Source: Pedobacter sp.
GTDB taxonomy: Bacteria; Bacteroidota; Bacteroidia; Sphingobacteriales; Sphingobacteriaceae
Length of the DNA stretch: 7,516 nucleotides
NCBI GenBank assembly: GCA_030149995.1
Contig: JASLGV010000268.1
Coordinates: forward strand, 1 to 7,516
Reading direction: 5' to 3'
Below are positions 1 to 7,516 of this stretch, one piece after another. Numbering within the stretch: position 1 is the first letter of the stretch; every line of letters begins with the position of its first letter. Made by a program: the position numbers and the translations under genes. A model generated the notes under the pieces. That model was given only the letters and a program-made list of their open reading frames with translations, did not search any database and had not been told where the DNA came from.

Positions 1-2
1 TT

Positions 3-479
3 ACAAATTCTAAAATTACCACAACCAAAACCGTATTATACCGTGACGCAGCCAGCACCTTGTTAACCCAGCGCCAGGAAGAACAAACGCGTCCTTTACA
101 GGGACAATCTAAACATATTGGTAATCTTTCTTTATTGTATAAAGATCCAACTTCTGGTTTTGATGCCCAATTGGCAGCGGTTTACACCGGTCCGCGTATT
201 TATACAGTATCGCCATATCTCGACAATGATATCTGGCAAAAAGGAACGGTACAGCTTGATTTTTCGGCAGAACAAAGAATTTCAAAAAGCTTCTCTGTTT
301 ATGTAAAAATCAACAACCTTTTAAATACACCATCTGAACTGGAAATCAGACGTCCATATCAGATTACAAGTGCTACGATCAACCAAAATGTAGCCAATCA
401 AACGGTTGGCGAAAATGTATTTATCCGCAAAGACGAATACAAACAATTCTATTTACTGGGCTTACGTTACAAATTATAG
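3..479 (+). CDS. TonB-dependent outer membrane receptor, C-terminal fragment (5' end outside window)
   Basis: This is the last 158 residues of a protein whose frame is open from the left edge; the stop is TAG at 477-479. It has no plausible start here, so the plug, TonB box and most of the barrel lie upstream. Visible features are alternating polar and aromatic strands typical of the end of a 22-strand barrel: a 'PLQGQSKHIGNLSLLY' stretch, a common sequence in Bacteroidota TonB-dependent receptors, then 'AVYTGPRIY', a 'SVYVKINNLLNTP' strand-turn, and the terminal strand 'FYLLGLRYKL'. Such receptors import a ligand across the outer membrane using TonB-ExbBD energy. The substrate cannot be read from this fragment. 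The next gene starts 3 bases after the stop, so the two are almost certainly one operon. The partner is not SusD-like, which argues against a standard SusC/SusD pair, although the SusC class cannot be excluded from the C-terminus alone. Confidence 0.85.
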   Translation, partial: TNSKITTTKTVLYRDAASTLLTQRQEEQTRPLQGQSKHIGNLSLLYKDPTSGFDAQLAAVYTGPRIYTVSPYLDNDIWQKGTVQLDFSAEQRISKSFSVYVKINNLLNTPSELEIRRPYQITSATINQNVANQTVGENVFIRKDEYKQFYLLGLRYKL

Positions 480-482
480 GCA

Positions 483-1871
483 ATGAGAAAAACATTTAAA
501 ACACTTGCATTTGCAGCAACGGTTATTTTAATGGCATCATGCCACAAAGAAGAAAACTTAAAACTATCTGTACCGGTTGTACAGTCGGGCGCACTGATTA
601 CATCAGAGAATTTGCCGGGTGGCAGTATCAAAGGAACCATGCAAAGTGGTAAAACCTATTATTTTGATAAGGATATTACCATTAACGATGGCGATACGTT
701 GCTGATGCAAAGCGGGGTTACCCTGATTGCAGTGGGCGATGGAACAAAAGATAAAGCACCACAAATTAACATGCATGGTACGCTGATTAGTTTGGGTACC
801 CGTGAAAAGCCTAATTATATTACCGTTCAGAATGCAGCGGCCTACCATTCGGAAGCAGCAGCGGGTAAATACGACAATATTTTTAAAGGCACCTGGGGTG
901 GTATTTTGGCTACACCAGCGCCTGCAACAAGTGCCAAACCAAATCCAAAAGGAGGCGATCTGATCTTAAAATGGACACACATCGAATTTGCCGGTGCACC
1001 GTCAGTGGGTAACGATCCGGCCATTTATAAGGATGGAGATGCCCGGTATGGTATTTATTTTGCAAACATTGAGAAGAATTTCATTATGGAAGACAGCTGG
1101 GTGTTTGGTACTGCTGATGATGGAATTAGAACCGTTGGCGGTAAGATCTCCATTATGCGCAATACCTTTGAAATGTGCGGTAAAGCCGGTGGCGAAAGCT
1201 TTAATATGAAAAGCGGTACGGTAGGAGATCTGGCTTATAACATCCTGATCGGTTCGGCAACCAATGCTTTAAAGGCTTCCAATTCGGGCGGTACAACCAT
1301 TCAGTGTAATGTAAACATGTACAACAATACCATGATTAACTGCGGTTTCAGACAAACCAAATCCGGACGTGGTGGCTCGATCAATTATGAGCAGGGTGCC
1401 CGCGGACTGGTTTATAACAACCTGATTGTAAATTGCCGTTTTGGCCTGCGTATTACAACAGATGCCGATCAGGTTAACATCCGTTACAACAACCAGCAAT
1501 ATTATTGTAGCAGTGCCGCCATCCTGTCGCAATTTTTAGCAAGCGATGGTATAGCGAAGATCCAAAGCAATGATGTAAAAAGCAGCGCTGCAAAAGGAAC
1601 CAATCCGCAGTTTTTTAATTACAATACAGATCAGTTTGATTATGCCGCTAATCCAGGCCCCATTACAGCTGCTTTGCAACCTCCATACCTGTTAACCGTG
1701 GGTAGTGCCAATTTTGCGTTGCAAAACAATGCTCCCGGACGCAGCAAGGGAAAAACAGATTTCCAGCCGCTTGCCGTGGTTAAAACAGACGGTGCTTTCG
1801 GTGCAATCCTTACACAGCCAGGCAGTGATATTGGTGCTTACCAAAGCGATGGAAGTGGCAATCAGCACTAA
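483..1871 (+). CDS. Surface lipoprotein with predicted right-handed parallel beta-helix, partner of the upstream TonB-dependent receptor
   Basis: The 462-residue product has a lipoprotein signal peptide (positive MRKTFK, hydrophobic core to residue 19, lipobox M-A-S-C with Cys20). Residues 21-25 after the cysteine are H-K-E-E-N. A K-(D/E)-(D/E) stretch here matches the lipoprotein export signal described in Capnocytophaga, so exposure on the outer face is predicted. Residues about 45-110 look like the N-terminal cap of beta-helix proteins ('GKTYYFDKDITINDGDTLLM', then 'GVTLIAVGDG'). From about 160 to 345 there are short Asn/Gly-rich coils ('IMRNTFEMCG', 'MYNNTMINCG', 'VYNNLIVNCRFGLRI') typical of PbH1 repeats. 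The C-terminus has D449-I-G-A-Y-Q, resembling the end of 'choice-of-anchor Q' beta-helix proteins. Many beta-helix proteins bind or cleave polysaccharide, but I see no recognisable lyase or hydrolase active site. Given the receptor next door, capture of ligand for import is inferred. Function is otherwise unknown. Confidence 0.85.
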   Translation: MRKTFKTLAFAATVILMASCHKEENLKLSVPVVQSGALITSENLPGGSIKGTMQSGKTYYFDKDITINDGDTLLMQSGVTLIAVGDGTKDKAPQINMHGTLISLGTREKPNYITVQNAAAYHSEAAAGKYDNIFKGTWGGILATPAPATSAKPNPKGGDLILKWTHIEFAGAPSVGNDPAIYKDGDARYGIYFANIEKNFIMEDSWVFGTADDGIRTVGGKISIMRNTFEMCGKAGGESFNMKSGTVGDLAYNILIGSATNALKASNSGGTTIQCNVNMYNNTMINCGFRQTKSGRGGSINYEQGARGLVYNNLIVNCRFGLRITTDADQVNIRYNNQQYYCSSAAILSQFLASDGIAKIQSNDVKSSAAKGTNPQFFNYNTDQFDYAANPGPITAALQPPYLLTVGSANFALQNNAPGRSKGKTDFQPLAVVKTDGAFGAILTQPGSDIGAYQSDGSGNQH

Positions 1872-1893
1872 AAATTAATTGTTAAATAAGCTT

Positions 1894-1934
1894 AAATGGC
1901 CTGTATGTTTTACATATGGGCCATTTGTATTTTT
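1894..1934 (+). terminator. Rho-independent terminator of the receptor/beta-helix operon
   Basis: AAATGGCC (1894-1901) pairs perfectly with GGCCATTT (1919-1926). Inside this, TATGT (1904-1908) pairs with ACATA (1912-1916) around a TTT loop, separated from the outer stem by symmetrical TG/TG bases. The tail GTATTTTT follows at 1927-1934. It starts 22 bases after the stop codon, as expected for the end of the transcript. GCTT (1890-1893) can also pair with AAGC (1935-1938), enclosing the tail. Confidence 0.8.
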
Positions 1935-2000
1935 AAGCAATGGCTTTTTTATTAAAGGCTTATATTGATTACAGGGATTATTTTAATGTGTTGCAACCTT

Positions 2001-2026
2001 TTTATAAATCCGGACGTCTATAAAAG
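2001..2026. repeat. Imperfect inverted repeat before the small membrane protein gene
   Basis: TTTATA (2001-2006) and TATAAA (2019-2024) form an inverted repeat with a 12-base spacer containing TCCGGA and GACGTC palindromes. Flanking bases extend the match with one bulge (CTTTTTATA against TATAAAAG). It lies 26 bases before the start at 2052. It could be an operator or leader hairpin, or AT-rich chance. I found no convincing TAnnTTTG promoter in the 180-base gap 1872-2051. Confidence 0.25.
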
Positions 2027-2051
2027 ATAAACAAACCAATACAATGTAATT

Positions 2052-2468
2052 ATGAAAAAACGCGATCATTTTAAAGATTTTGAGGTTAATGTAAAAGTTA
2101 AGATCTCTGCGCTGTGGGTAGCTTTAACTCTTTGCTATTTGTATGGCGATTATTTTGAATTATATGTGCCTCATAAGGTGGAGGGACTTATTAACCGGGA
2201 TAATATGTTAAATACGCCGGTTAAGTTATTTGCTGCCGCTTTGTTACTGGCCATTCCGGCTGTAATGGTCTTTTTCTCGCTTGTGCTAAAACCTGTAATT
2301 AACCGTTTCCTGAATATTTTTTTAGGGATTTTTTATACGCTTATCATGTTGTTAATTGCCGTTACTTCTGTAAGTGCATGGTATTCGTTTTACGTATTTC
2401 TGGCGGTAGTGGAAAGTATTTTTAGCTTTCTTGTAGTATGGTATGCCTGGAAATGGCCCAAAGAATAA
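2052..2468 (+). CDS. Small four-helix integral membrane protein, DUF6326-like
   Basis: The 138-residue product begins with a charged stretch (MKKRDHFKDFEVNVKVK) followed by four hydrophobic segments at roughly residues 18-38, 58-79, 86-106 and 111-134, ending in a short charged tail (WKWPKE). The arrangement 'DFEVNVKVKISALWVALTLCYLYGDYFELYVP' then 'KVEGL' is what I recall of DUF6326, a family of about 130-150-residue membrane proteins of unknown role. The assignment is from memory of the pattern. No charged or catalytic residues within the helices suggest an enzyme. The ATG at 2052 places the positive N-terminus just before helix 1 and is the natural start. The gene stands alone: a terminator lies upstream, and the next gene is convergent across a bidirectional terminator. 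It is the only product in the window with no export signal. Function unknown. Confidence 0.75.
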   Translation: MKKRDHFKDFEVNVKVKISALWVALTLCYLYGDYFELYVPHKVEGLINRDNMLNTPVKLFAAALLLAIPAVMVFFSLVLKPVINRFLNIFLGIFYTLIMLLIAVTSVSAWYSFYVFLAVVESIFSFLVVWYAWKWPKE

Positions 2469-2535
2469 CCGGTAAATACCTGCCATCTGAGTCAAGAATT
2501 GATATAAAGGAAAATAACTCTTTTAAGATATACTA

Positions 2536-2571
2536 AAACAAAAAAACCGGTATTAGCCGGTTTTTTTGTTT
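2536..2571. terminator. Bidirectional terminator between convergent genes
   Basis: AAACAAAAAAACCGG (2536-2550) is perfectly complementary to 2557-2571 across a 6-base loop TATTAG, giving a 15-bp stem. The GC core is only CCGG. The A-tract on one side and T-tract on the other supply a U-run in either direction. It lies between the stop of the plus-strand membrane protein (2468) and the stop of the minus-strand lipoprotein (2590), so it can end both transcripts. Confidence 0.9.
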
Positions 2572-2589
2572 AAAAAAATGTTTACAGTC

Positions 2590-3177
2590 TTATTTTAGGC
2601 TGTCGTGAATTTTATTAATGGCATCCAGGTGGGTTTGTACCACAGGTGCTGTTTTGCCGGCAAAAGCTTTCAGGGTAGCATCTTTACCATCCTTTGCTTC
2701 ATCCTGCATCAGTTTAAGTGTTTTTTGGTGGCCATCTACCATGGCTTCTACATATTTTTTATCAAAATCTGCACCGCTTAATTTACTCAGCTCGTCGGCT
2801 TTTTTCTGGTGGTCTGCATCTATTGCTGTAGGTAGCGTGATATTTTTGGTCTGGGCAATGTTTTTCAATTCTTCATTTACCTTGCCATGGTCTGATACCA
2901 TCATGGTTGCGAATTCTTTTACGCGGGCGTTGCTCGATTTTTCGAGTGCCAGTTTACCCAGTGCTACTTCGGCCATGCCGCCGCTGGCAGCTTCTGTTGC
3001 AAACTTTGCGTCGCTTTCGTCTACGGCAATTCCGCCGGTGGCCATTACATTTGAAGTGGTGTCTTTAACTTTGTTCAGACTGTCTGCACTTTCTTTAGCG
3101 TCTTTTGAGCTGTTACTGCATCCTCCAAAAGCAACTGCTGCTAAAGCAAGGCTGCATGCATAGAATAATTTTTTCAT
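2590..3177 (-). CDS. DUF4142 domain lipoprotein
   Basis: The 195-residue product starts at the ATG read from 3177. The frame is open further upstream on the minus strand (another ATG at 3207), but only the inner start gives a clean signal peptide. That signal is MKK, a hydrophobic core, then lipobox F-G-G-C with Cys20. Residues 21-25 (SNSSK) lack the acidic export signal, so it is probably anchored on the periplasmic side. Residues 21-50 are a low-complexity Ser/Lys/Asp linker. Residues about 56-193 match DUF4142 (PF13628), a helical, ferritin-like family: 'DAKFATEAASGGMAEVALGKLALEKSSNARVKEFATMM', then 'SDHGKVNEEL' (D96, H97), 'DGHQKTLKLM' (H150) and 'THLDAINKIH' (H183). The histidines sit at the family's conserved positions, but whether they bind metal is not established here. 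DUF4142 proteins are often expressed under envelope or oxidative stress; a stress role is inference. It is monocistronic and convergent with the gene ending at 2468. Confidence 0.9.
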   Translation of the reverse strand: MKKLFYACSLALAAVAFGGCSNSSKDAKESADSLNKVKDTTSNVMATGGIAVDESDAKFATEAASGGMAEVALGKLALEKSSNARVKEFATMMVSDHGKVNEELKNIAQTKNITLPTAIDADHQKKADELSKLSGADFDKKYVEAMVDGHQKTLKLMQDEAKDGKDATLKAFAGKTAPVVQTHLDAINKIHDSLK

Positions 3178-3202
3178 GGTTTTGTTGTTTTTTGTAATAC
3201 AA

Positions 3203-3210
3203 CACATTTA
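3203..3210 (-). promoter_or_regulatory. Weak candidate -7 element for the DUF4142 gene
   Basis: The minus strand reads TAAATGTG here, matching the Bacteroidota TAnnTTTG element at all but one fixed position. It lies about 25 bases before the start at 3177. No clear -33 TTTG is seen at the right spacing, so this is a tentative call. Confidence 0.25.
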
Positions 3211-3420
3211 CATCCAGAAGGTTTTAAAAAAGACATGCCGGTATCAATACCTCGTTCCAAATAGTGCTTTATTGCGGGATAAAAAAGCCCTTGTTTACCT
3301 TGTGATAAACCTTGATGTAGTAACCGGCAGATAAACAGATGAATAAGAAAATATTTTTGAAAAAAGGGCTGTTTCTAACAGGATATGGTACATTTTACAA
3401 TCACCCGGCATAAAAATTTT

Positions 3421-3428
3421 TACCTTTG
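3421..3428 (+). promoter_or_regulatory. Bacteroidota -7 promoter element of the nuclease gene
   Basis: TACCTTTG matches TAnnTTTG at every fixed base. It follows a run of T/A bases and lies 57 bases before the ATG at 3486, implying transcription from about 3434 and a leader of roughly 50 bases. No recognisable TTTG -33 element occurs 19-21 bases upstream. An in-frame TTG at 3426 lies inside this element and therefore cannot be the start codon. Confidence 0.65.
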
Positions 3429-3485
3429 CGGCCGGTTAAAATTTTTAGAATTAGATCCCGTTTTACTTTGCCGTACCATCCTTTT

Positions 3486-4295
3486 ATGAAATATGTTGTT
3501 GCGTTCTTTTTGTGTTTTCAGTCTTTTGTTTTACTTGCCCAAACACAGGTATCGGTGTTGTCGTGGAACCTCCGCAATTTTGGAAAAACCAAAACGGAAG
3601 ATCAGATAGCTTTTATTGCTGCCACCGTAAAAGATTATGATCTGATTGCCATACAGGAAGTCGTGGCCGGTTATGGTGGCGCACAGGCAGTTGCCCGTCT
3701 GGTAGCTGCTTTAAATGCACAGGGTAATAACTGGGATTACAGCATCAGCGATCCCACTTCAGGTACACCTTATTCAACAGAGCGTTATGCATTTATCTGG
3801 AAGAAAAAGCGGATCAGTAAAACAGGGCAGGCCTGGCTGGAACAAACCTATGGAATGTTGATCGACCGGGAACCGTATTATGCACGTTTTAAAGCGGGAA
3901 CAGCCAGTTTTACACTGGTTAATTTTCATGCCATTCCCAGGAAAAAACAACCCGAAACGGAAATTAAGTACTTTAAATTCCTGCCTGCCCGGTATCCGGC
4001 AGATCATTTGATTTTTTGCGGCGACTTTAACCTGCCGCAGTCACATACTGTTTTTAATCCCCTCCGTAAAATGGGCTATGTACCGGCGTTAACAGGGCAA
4101 AAAACCTCGCTCAAACAAAGCAGCACGAACAACGATTGCCTTTCTAAAGAATTTGATAATTTTTACTTCCTGCAACAAAAATTACAAGTACTTAAATCCG
4201 GAATTATTCCTTTTTATACCCGTTTTAGTGATTTGAAAACGGCACGGCTTCTTTCTGATCATGTGCCCGTATATATGATTTGTTCTTTTCAATAG
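3486..4295 (+). CDS. Secreted DNase I-like endonuclease (endonuclease/exonuclease/phosphatase superfamily)
   Basis: The 269-residue product starts at ATG 3486, which gives a clean signal peptide (MKYVVAFFLCFQSFVLLAQ, likely cleaved near residue 18) and is favoured over an in-frame TTG at 3426 that lies inside the promoter. The mature chain is a whole EEP domain: S26-W-N28, Q57-E58-V (metal), S97-T-E99-R-Y, D127-R-E-P, N146-F-H148, G179-D180-F-N182, D224-N and S257-D258-H259-x-P. Compared from memory with bovine DNase I, E99, H148, D180, N182, D224, D258 and H259 correspond to its E78, H134, D168, N170, D212, D251 and H252. All key residues are present, so it should be an active Mg/Ca-dependent nuclease acting outside the cytoplasm, probably scavenging nucleic acid. 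The 'YSTERYAF' and 'DREPYYARF' stretches favour DNase I over phosphatase or Exo III relatives. It has its own promoter and no evident operon partner. Confidence 0.85.
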   Translation: MKYVVAFFLCFQSFVLLAQTQVSVLSWNLRNFGKTKTEDQIAFIAATVKDYDLIAIQEVVAGYGGAQAVARLVAALNAQGNNWDYSISDPTSGTPYSTERYAFIWKKKRISKTGQAWLEQTYGMLIDREPYYARFKAGTASFTLVNFHAIPRKKQPETEIKYFKFLPARYPADHLIFCGDFNLPQSHTVFNPLRKMGYVPALTGQKTSLKQSSTNNDCLSKEFDNFYFLQQKLQVLKSGIIPFYTRFSDLKTARLLSDHVPVYMICSFQ

Positions 4296-4326
4296 CAACT
4301 GGCAGACGTAGGTTACATAGTTTTAT

Positions 4327-4334
4327 TATATTTG
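4327..4334 (+). promoter_or_regulatory. Bacteroidota -7 promoter element of the DUF6624/TPR gene
   Basis: TATATTTG matches TAnnTTTG exactly. It lies 39 bases before the ATG at 4374, implying a leader of about 35 bases. The -33 position has no clear TTTG. Its final TTG (4332) is in frame with the downstream gene but is a promoter base rather than a start codon. The element suggests this gene is transcribed separately from the nuclease that ends at 4295. Confidence 0.6.
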
Positions 4335-4373
4335 TTTAGAACCGTTTACACTATTCTAAAACCTAACCAGAAA

Positions 4374-5261
4374 ATGATCAAAAAAATAAACCTGCTTCCT
4401 GTAATCCTGCTATTGCTTATACCTTTCTGTTCTTTTTCACAGTCGGTCAATTTACCAGAACTTAAAAAGATGTACGATGAGGATCAGGGTGCCAGGAAGG
4501 TGGCAAAAATAGATTGGAAAAAATTAAACCACGAAGACAGTTTAAGACAACAGCGCGTATACGAACTTTTAAAAGATAAACAGGTAAATACCGGTACAGA
4601 TTATTACCACGCCGCTATGATTTTTCAGCATGGAAACGATACGGTGGCTTCCGGGATGGCTGTAAAGTTGATGAAAACAGCCATTGAGCTCGATTCTACT
4701 GTAAACCGCTGGTTATTGGCCGCGGCCATAGACCGGGATCTGATGCGCAAAAACCAGCCACAGATTTATGGAACGCAATACATCAAAACATCAGCCAATG
4801 CCCCCTGGGTATTATATAAAATTGATACGACGCAGGTAACCGATGCCGAAAGAAAATATTACCGCGTAGAAACACTTGCCGAGCAGCGCCTAAAAGAACG
4901 TAAAATGAATCAGCTTCAGATTGGCGCATATTATGAGGAGGTAAAATCTGTTGATCAGGTAATAACCCTCATTAAGCAGGAAAAGAAAAAAGGTACTGCG
5001 GCTGCCTATAGTGTGGATGAAGCAAGTATCAATAATTTTGGATACCAGCTGCTTGGAACCGGAGAGACAGAAAAGGCGCTTAAGATTTTTAAATTAAATA
5101 CGGAGTTGTATCCCAAAGGTTTTAACACTTTCGACAGTTATGGCGAGTGCCTTCTAAAAGCTGGTCGTAAAAAGGCGGCGGTTGCAGCTTATCAGAAATC
5201 CTTAAAGCTAAATCCAGAAAATCAAAATGCCCGGGAAGTACTTAAAAAACTTTCTGAATGA
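4374..5261 (+). CDS. Exported protein with DUF6624-like domain and C-terminal TPRs
   Basis: The 295-residue product starts at ATG 4374, giving a signal peptide (MIKK, leucine-rich core, ending near 'CSFSQS' at residue 22-24). The region around C19 (I-P-F-C) is a poor lipobox, so a soluble periplasmic or secreted protein is likelier than a lipoprotein. Residues about 28-200 carry the marks I associate with DUF6624: 'MYDEDQGAR' (D37, Q38, R41), 'AAMIFQHGND' (Q85, H86), 'DRDLMRKNQPQIYGTQ' (D120, R121, Y132, G133, T134, Q135) and an Arg-containing stretch after 'VTDAERKYYRVETL'. The biochemical role of DUF6624 is unknown to me. Residues about 218-291 form two TPR-like helical hairpins ('FGYQLLGTGETEKALKIFKLNTELYP' region, then 'DSYGECLLKAGRKKAAVAAYQKSLKLNP'), a protein-binding scaffold often appended to exported enzymes in this phylum. 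The gene has its own promoter and no operon partner is seen. Confidence 0.75.
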   Translation: MIKKINLLPVILLLLIPFCSFSQSVNLPELKKMYDEDQGARKVAKIDWKKLNHEDSLRQQRVYELLKDKQVNTGTDYYHAAMIFQHGNDTVASGMAVKLMKTAIELDSTVNRWLLAAAIDRDLMRKNQPQIYGTQYIKTSANAPWVLYKIDTTQVTDAERKYYRVETLAEQRLKERKMNQLQIGAYYEEVKSVDQVITLIKQEKKKGTAAAYSVDEASINNFGYQLLGTGETEKALKIFKLNTELYPKGFNTFDSYGECLLKAGRKKAAVAAYQKSLKLNPENQNAREVLKKLSE

Positions 5262-5267
5262 TCCGGT

Positions 5268-5289
5268 ATTTGTCATCAATATGACAAAT
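5268..5289. promoter_or_regulatory. Perfect dyad, candidate operator upstream of the GH97 gene (TGTCA-N6-TGACA)
   Basis: ATTTGTCAT (5268-5276) and ATGACAAAT (5281-5289) are perfect 9-base inverted repeats around CAAT. The core TGTCATCAATATGACA (5271-5286) has the half-site length and 6-base spacing of Crp/Fnr-family sites, though the half site differs from Escherichia coli CRP (TGTGA). The dyad centre is about 64 bases before the inferred GH97 transcription start, a position common for activators. It begins 7 bases after the preceding stop codon but lacks a T-run, so a terminator is the weaker reading. Confidence 0.5.
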
Positions 5290-5304
5290 TTCAGTACTTA
5301 AAGG

Positions 5305-5336
5305 TTTCAGCGGGATGTGAAAAAGCAATATCTTTA
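5305..5336 (+). promoter_or_regulatory. Candidate Bacteroidota promoter of the GH97 gene
   Basis: TTTC (5305-5308), 20 bases, then TATCTTTA (5329-5336). The expected pattern is TTTG-N19-21-TAnnTTTG, so each element differs at its final base but the spacing is right. It implies transcription from about 5343 and a leader of roughly 43 bases before the ATG at 5386. Confidence 0.45.
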
Positions 5337-5351
5337 GCGCTTTAAGTTTTA

Positions 5352-7516
<2,165 letters not shown>

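Larger units (their letters stand above)
3178..3485. other. Divergent intergenic region (308 bases)
   Basis: This AT-rich gap separates the divergently transcribed DUF4142 lipoprotein and DNase I-like nuclease genes. It holds the exact -7 element for the nuclease (3421-3428) and a weak candidate for the lipoprotein (3203-3210). A 34-codon plus-strand frame from 3385 overlaps the nuclease start but has no family features and runs through the promoter, so it is not called. I see no RNA gene, and no strong hairpin or mobile-element end. Confidence 0.6.

Noticed and set aside
2618..3163. 181-codon open frame on the plus strand, antisense to the DUF4142 lipoprotein gene
   Set aside because: Its composition (Ser/Ala/Leu-rich with no family motifs) is a by-product of the opposite coding strand, and the DUF4142 reading is supported by lipobox and domain motifs.
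3192..3202. Short palindrome TTGTAATACAA upstream of the DUF4142 gene
   Set aside because: Five-base arms in AT-rich sequence are too weak to call an operator without conservation data.
3286..3371. AGCCCTT and AAGGGCT inverted repeat in the divergent intergenic region
   Set aside because: Seven bases separated by about 75 bases is expected by chance, and neither copy lies at a meaningful distance from a promoter.
3385..3489. 34-codon plus-strand frame overlapping the nuclease start (ATGA-type overlap)
   Set aside because: It runs through the TAnnTTTG promoter element, so the mapped transcript could not encode it whole; the peptide shows no recognisable feature.
4187..5302. Three copies of AGTACTTAAA (4187-4196, 5237-5246, 5293-5302)
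   Set aside because: Two copies lie in coding sequence at Val-Leu-Lys codons. The motif is short and AT-rich, so chance is the likelier explanation than a regulatory repeat.

Overview
The window reads as a stretch of Bacteroidota chromosome, most likely from the Sphingobacteriaceae (Pedobacter or Mucilaginibacter type). The signs are the end of a TonB-dependent receptor followed by an outer-membrane-type lipoprotein, DUF4142, DUF6326 and DUF6624-like proteins, a SusB-like GH97 glycosidase, AT-rich intergenic regions, little evidence of Shine-Dalgarno sequences, and two exact matches to the Bacteroidota -7 promoter element TAnnTTTG. The genus is an inference from protein style, not a measurement. 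I see no rRNA, tRNA, CRISPR array, insertion sequence or integrase.

Layout. Bases 3-479 hold the C-terminal 158 residues of a TonB-dependent receptor. After a 3-base gap comes a lipoprotein with a predicted right-handed beta-helix (483-1871), and a strong hairpin terminator ends this pair. A small four-helix membrane protein (2052-2468) follows. It converges on a DUF4142 lipoprotein gene on the minus strand (2590-3177), and a 15-bp bidirectional terminator lies between the two. A 308-base divergent intergenic region carries the promoter of a secreted DNase I-like nuclease (3486-4295). Next is an exported protein that joins a DUF6624-like domain to C-terminal TPRs (4374-5261), with its own promoter. 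The last gene starts at 5386 and encodes a SusB-like GH97 alpha-glucosidase. It is open to the right edge and looks almost complete. A perfect dyad (TGTCA-N6-TGACA), a near-consensus promoter and a short leader hairpin lie in front of it.

How the genes relate. Apart from the membrane protein at 2052, every gene product here is predicted to leave the cytoplasm: receptor, two lipoproteins, nuclease, TPR protein and glycosidase. The theme is the cell envelope and nutrient scavenging (uptake across the outer membrane, nucleic acid degradation, alpha-glucan breakdown). Only the receptor and beta-helix lipoprotein look like a functional pair. The others appear to be separate transcription units. 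I see no clear undescribed system such as a defence island. The best leads are the receptor/beta-helix pair with a surface-export signal, the dyad operator before the GH97 gene, and the DUF6624-TPR protein.
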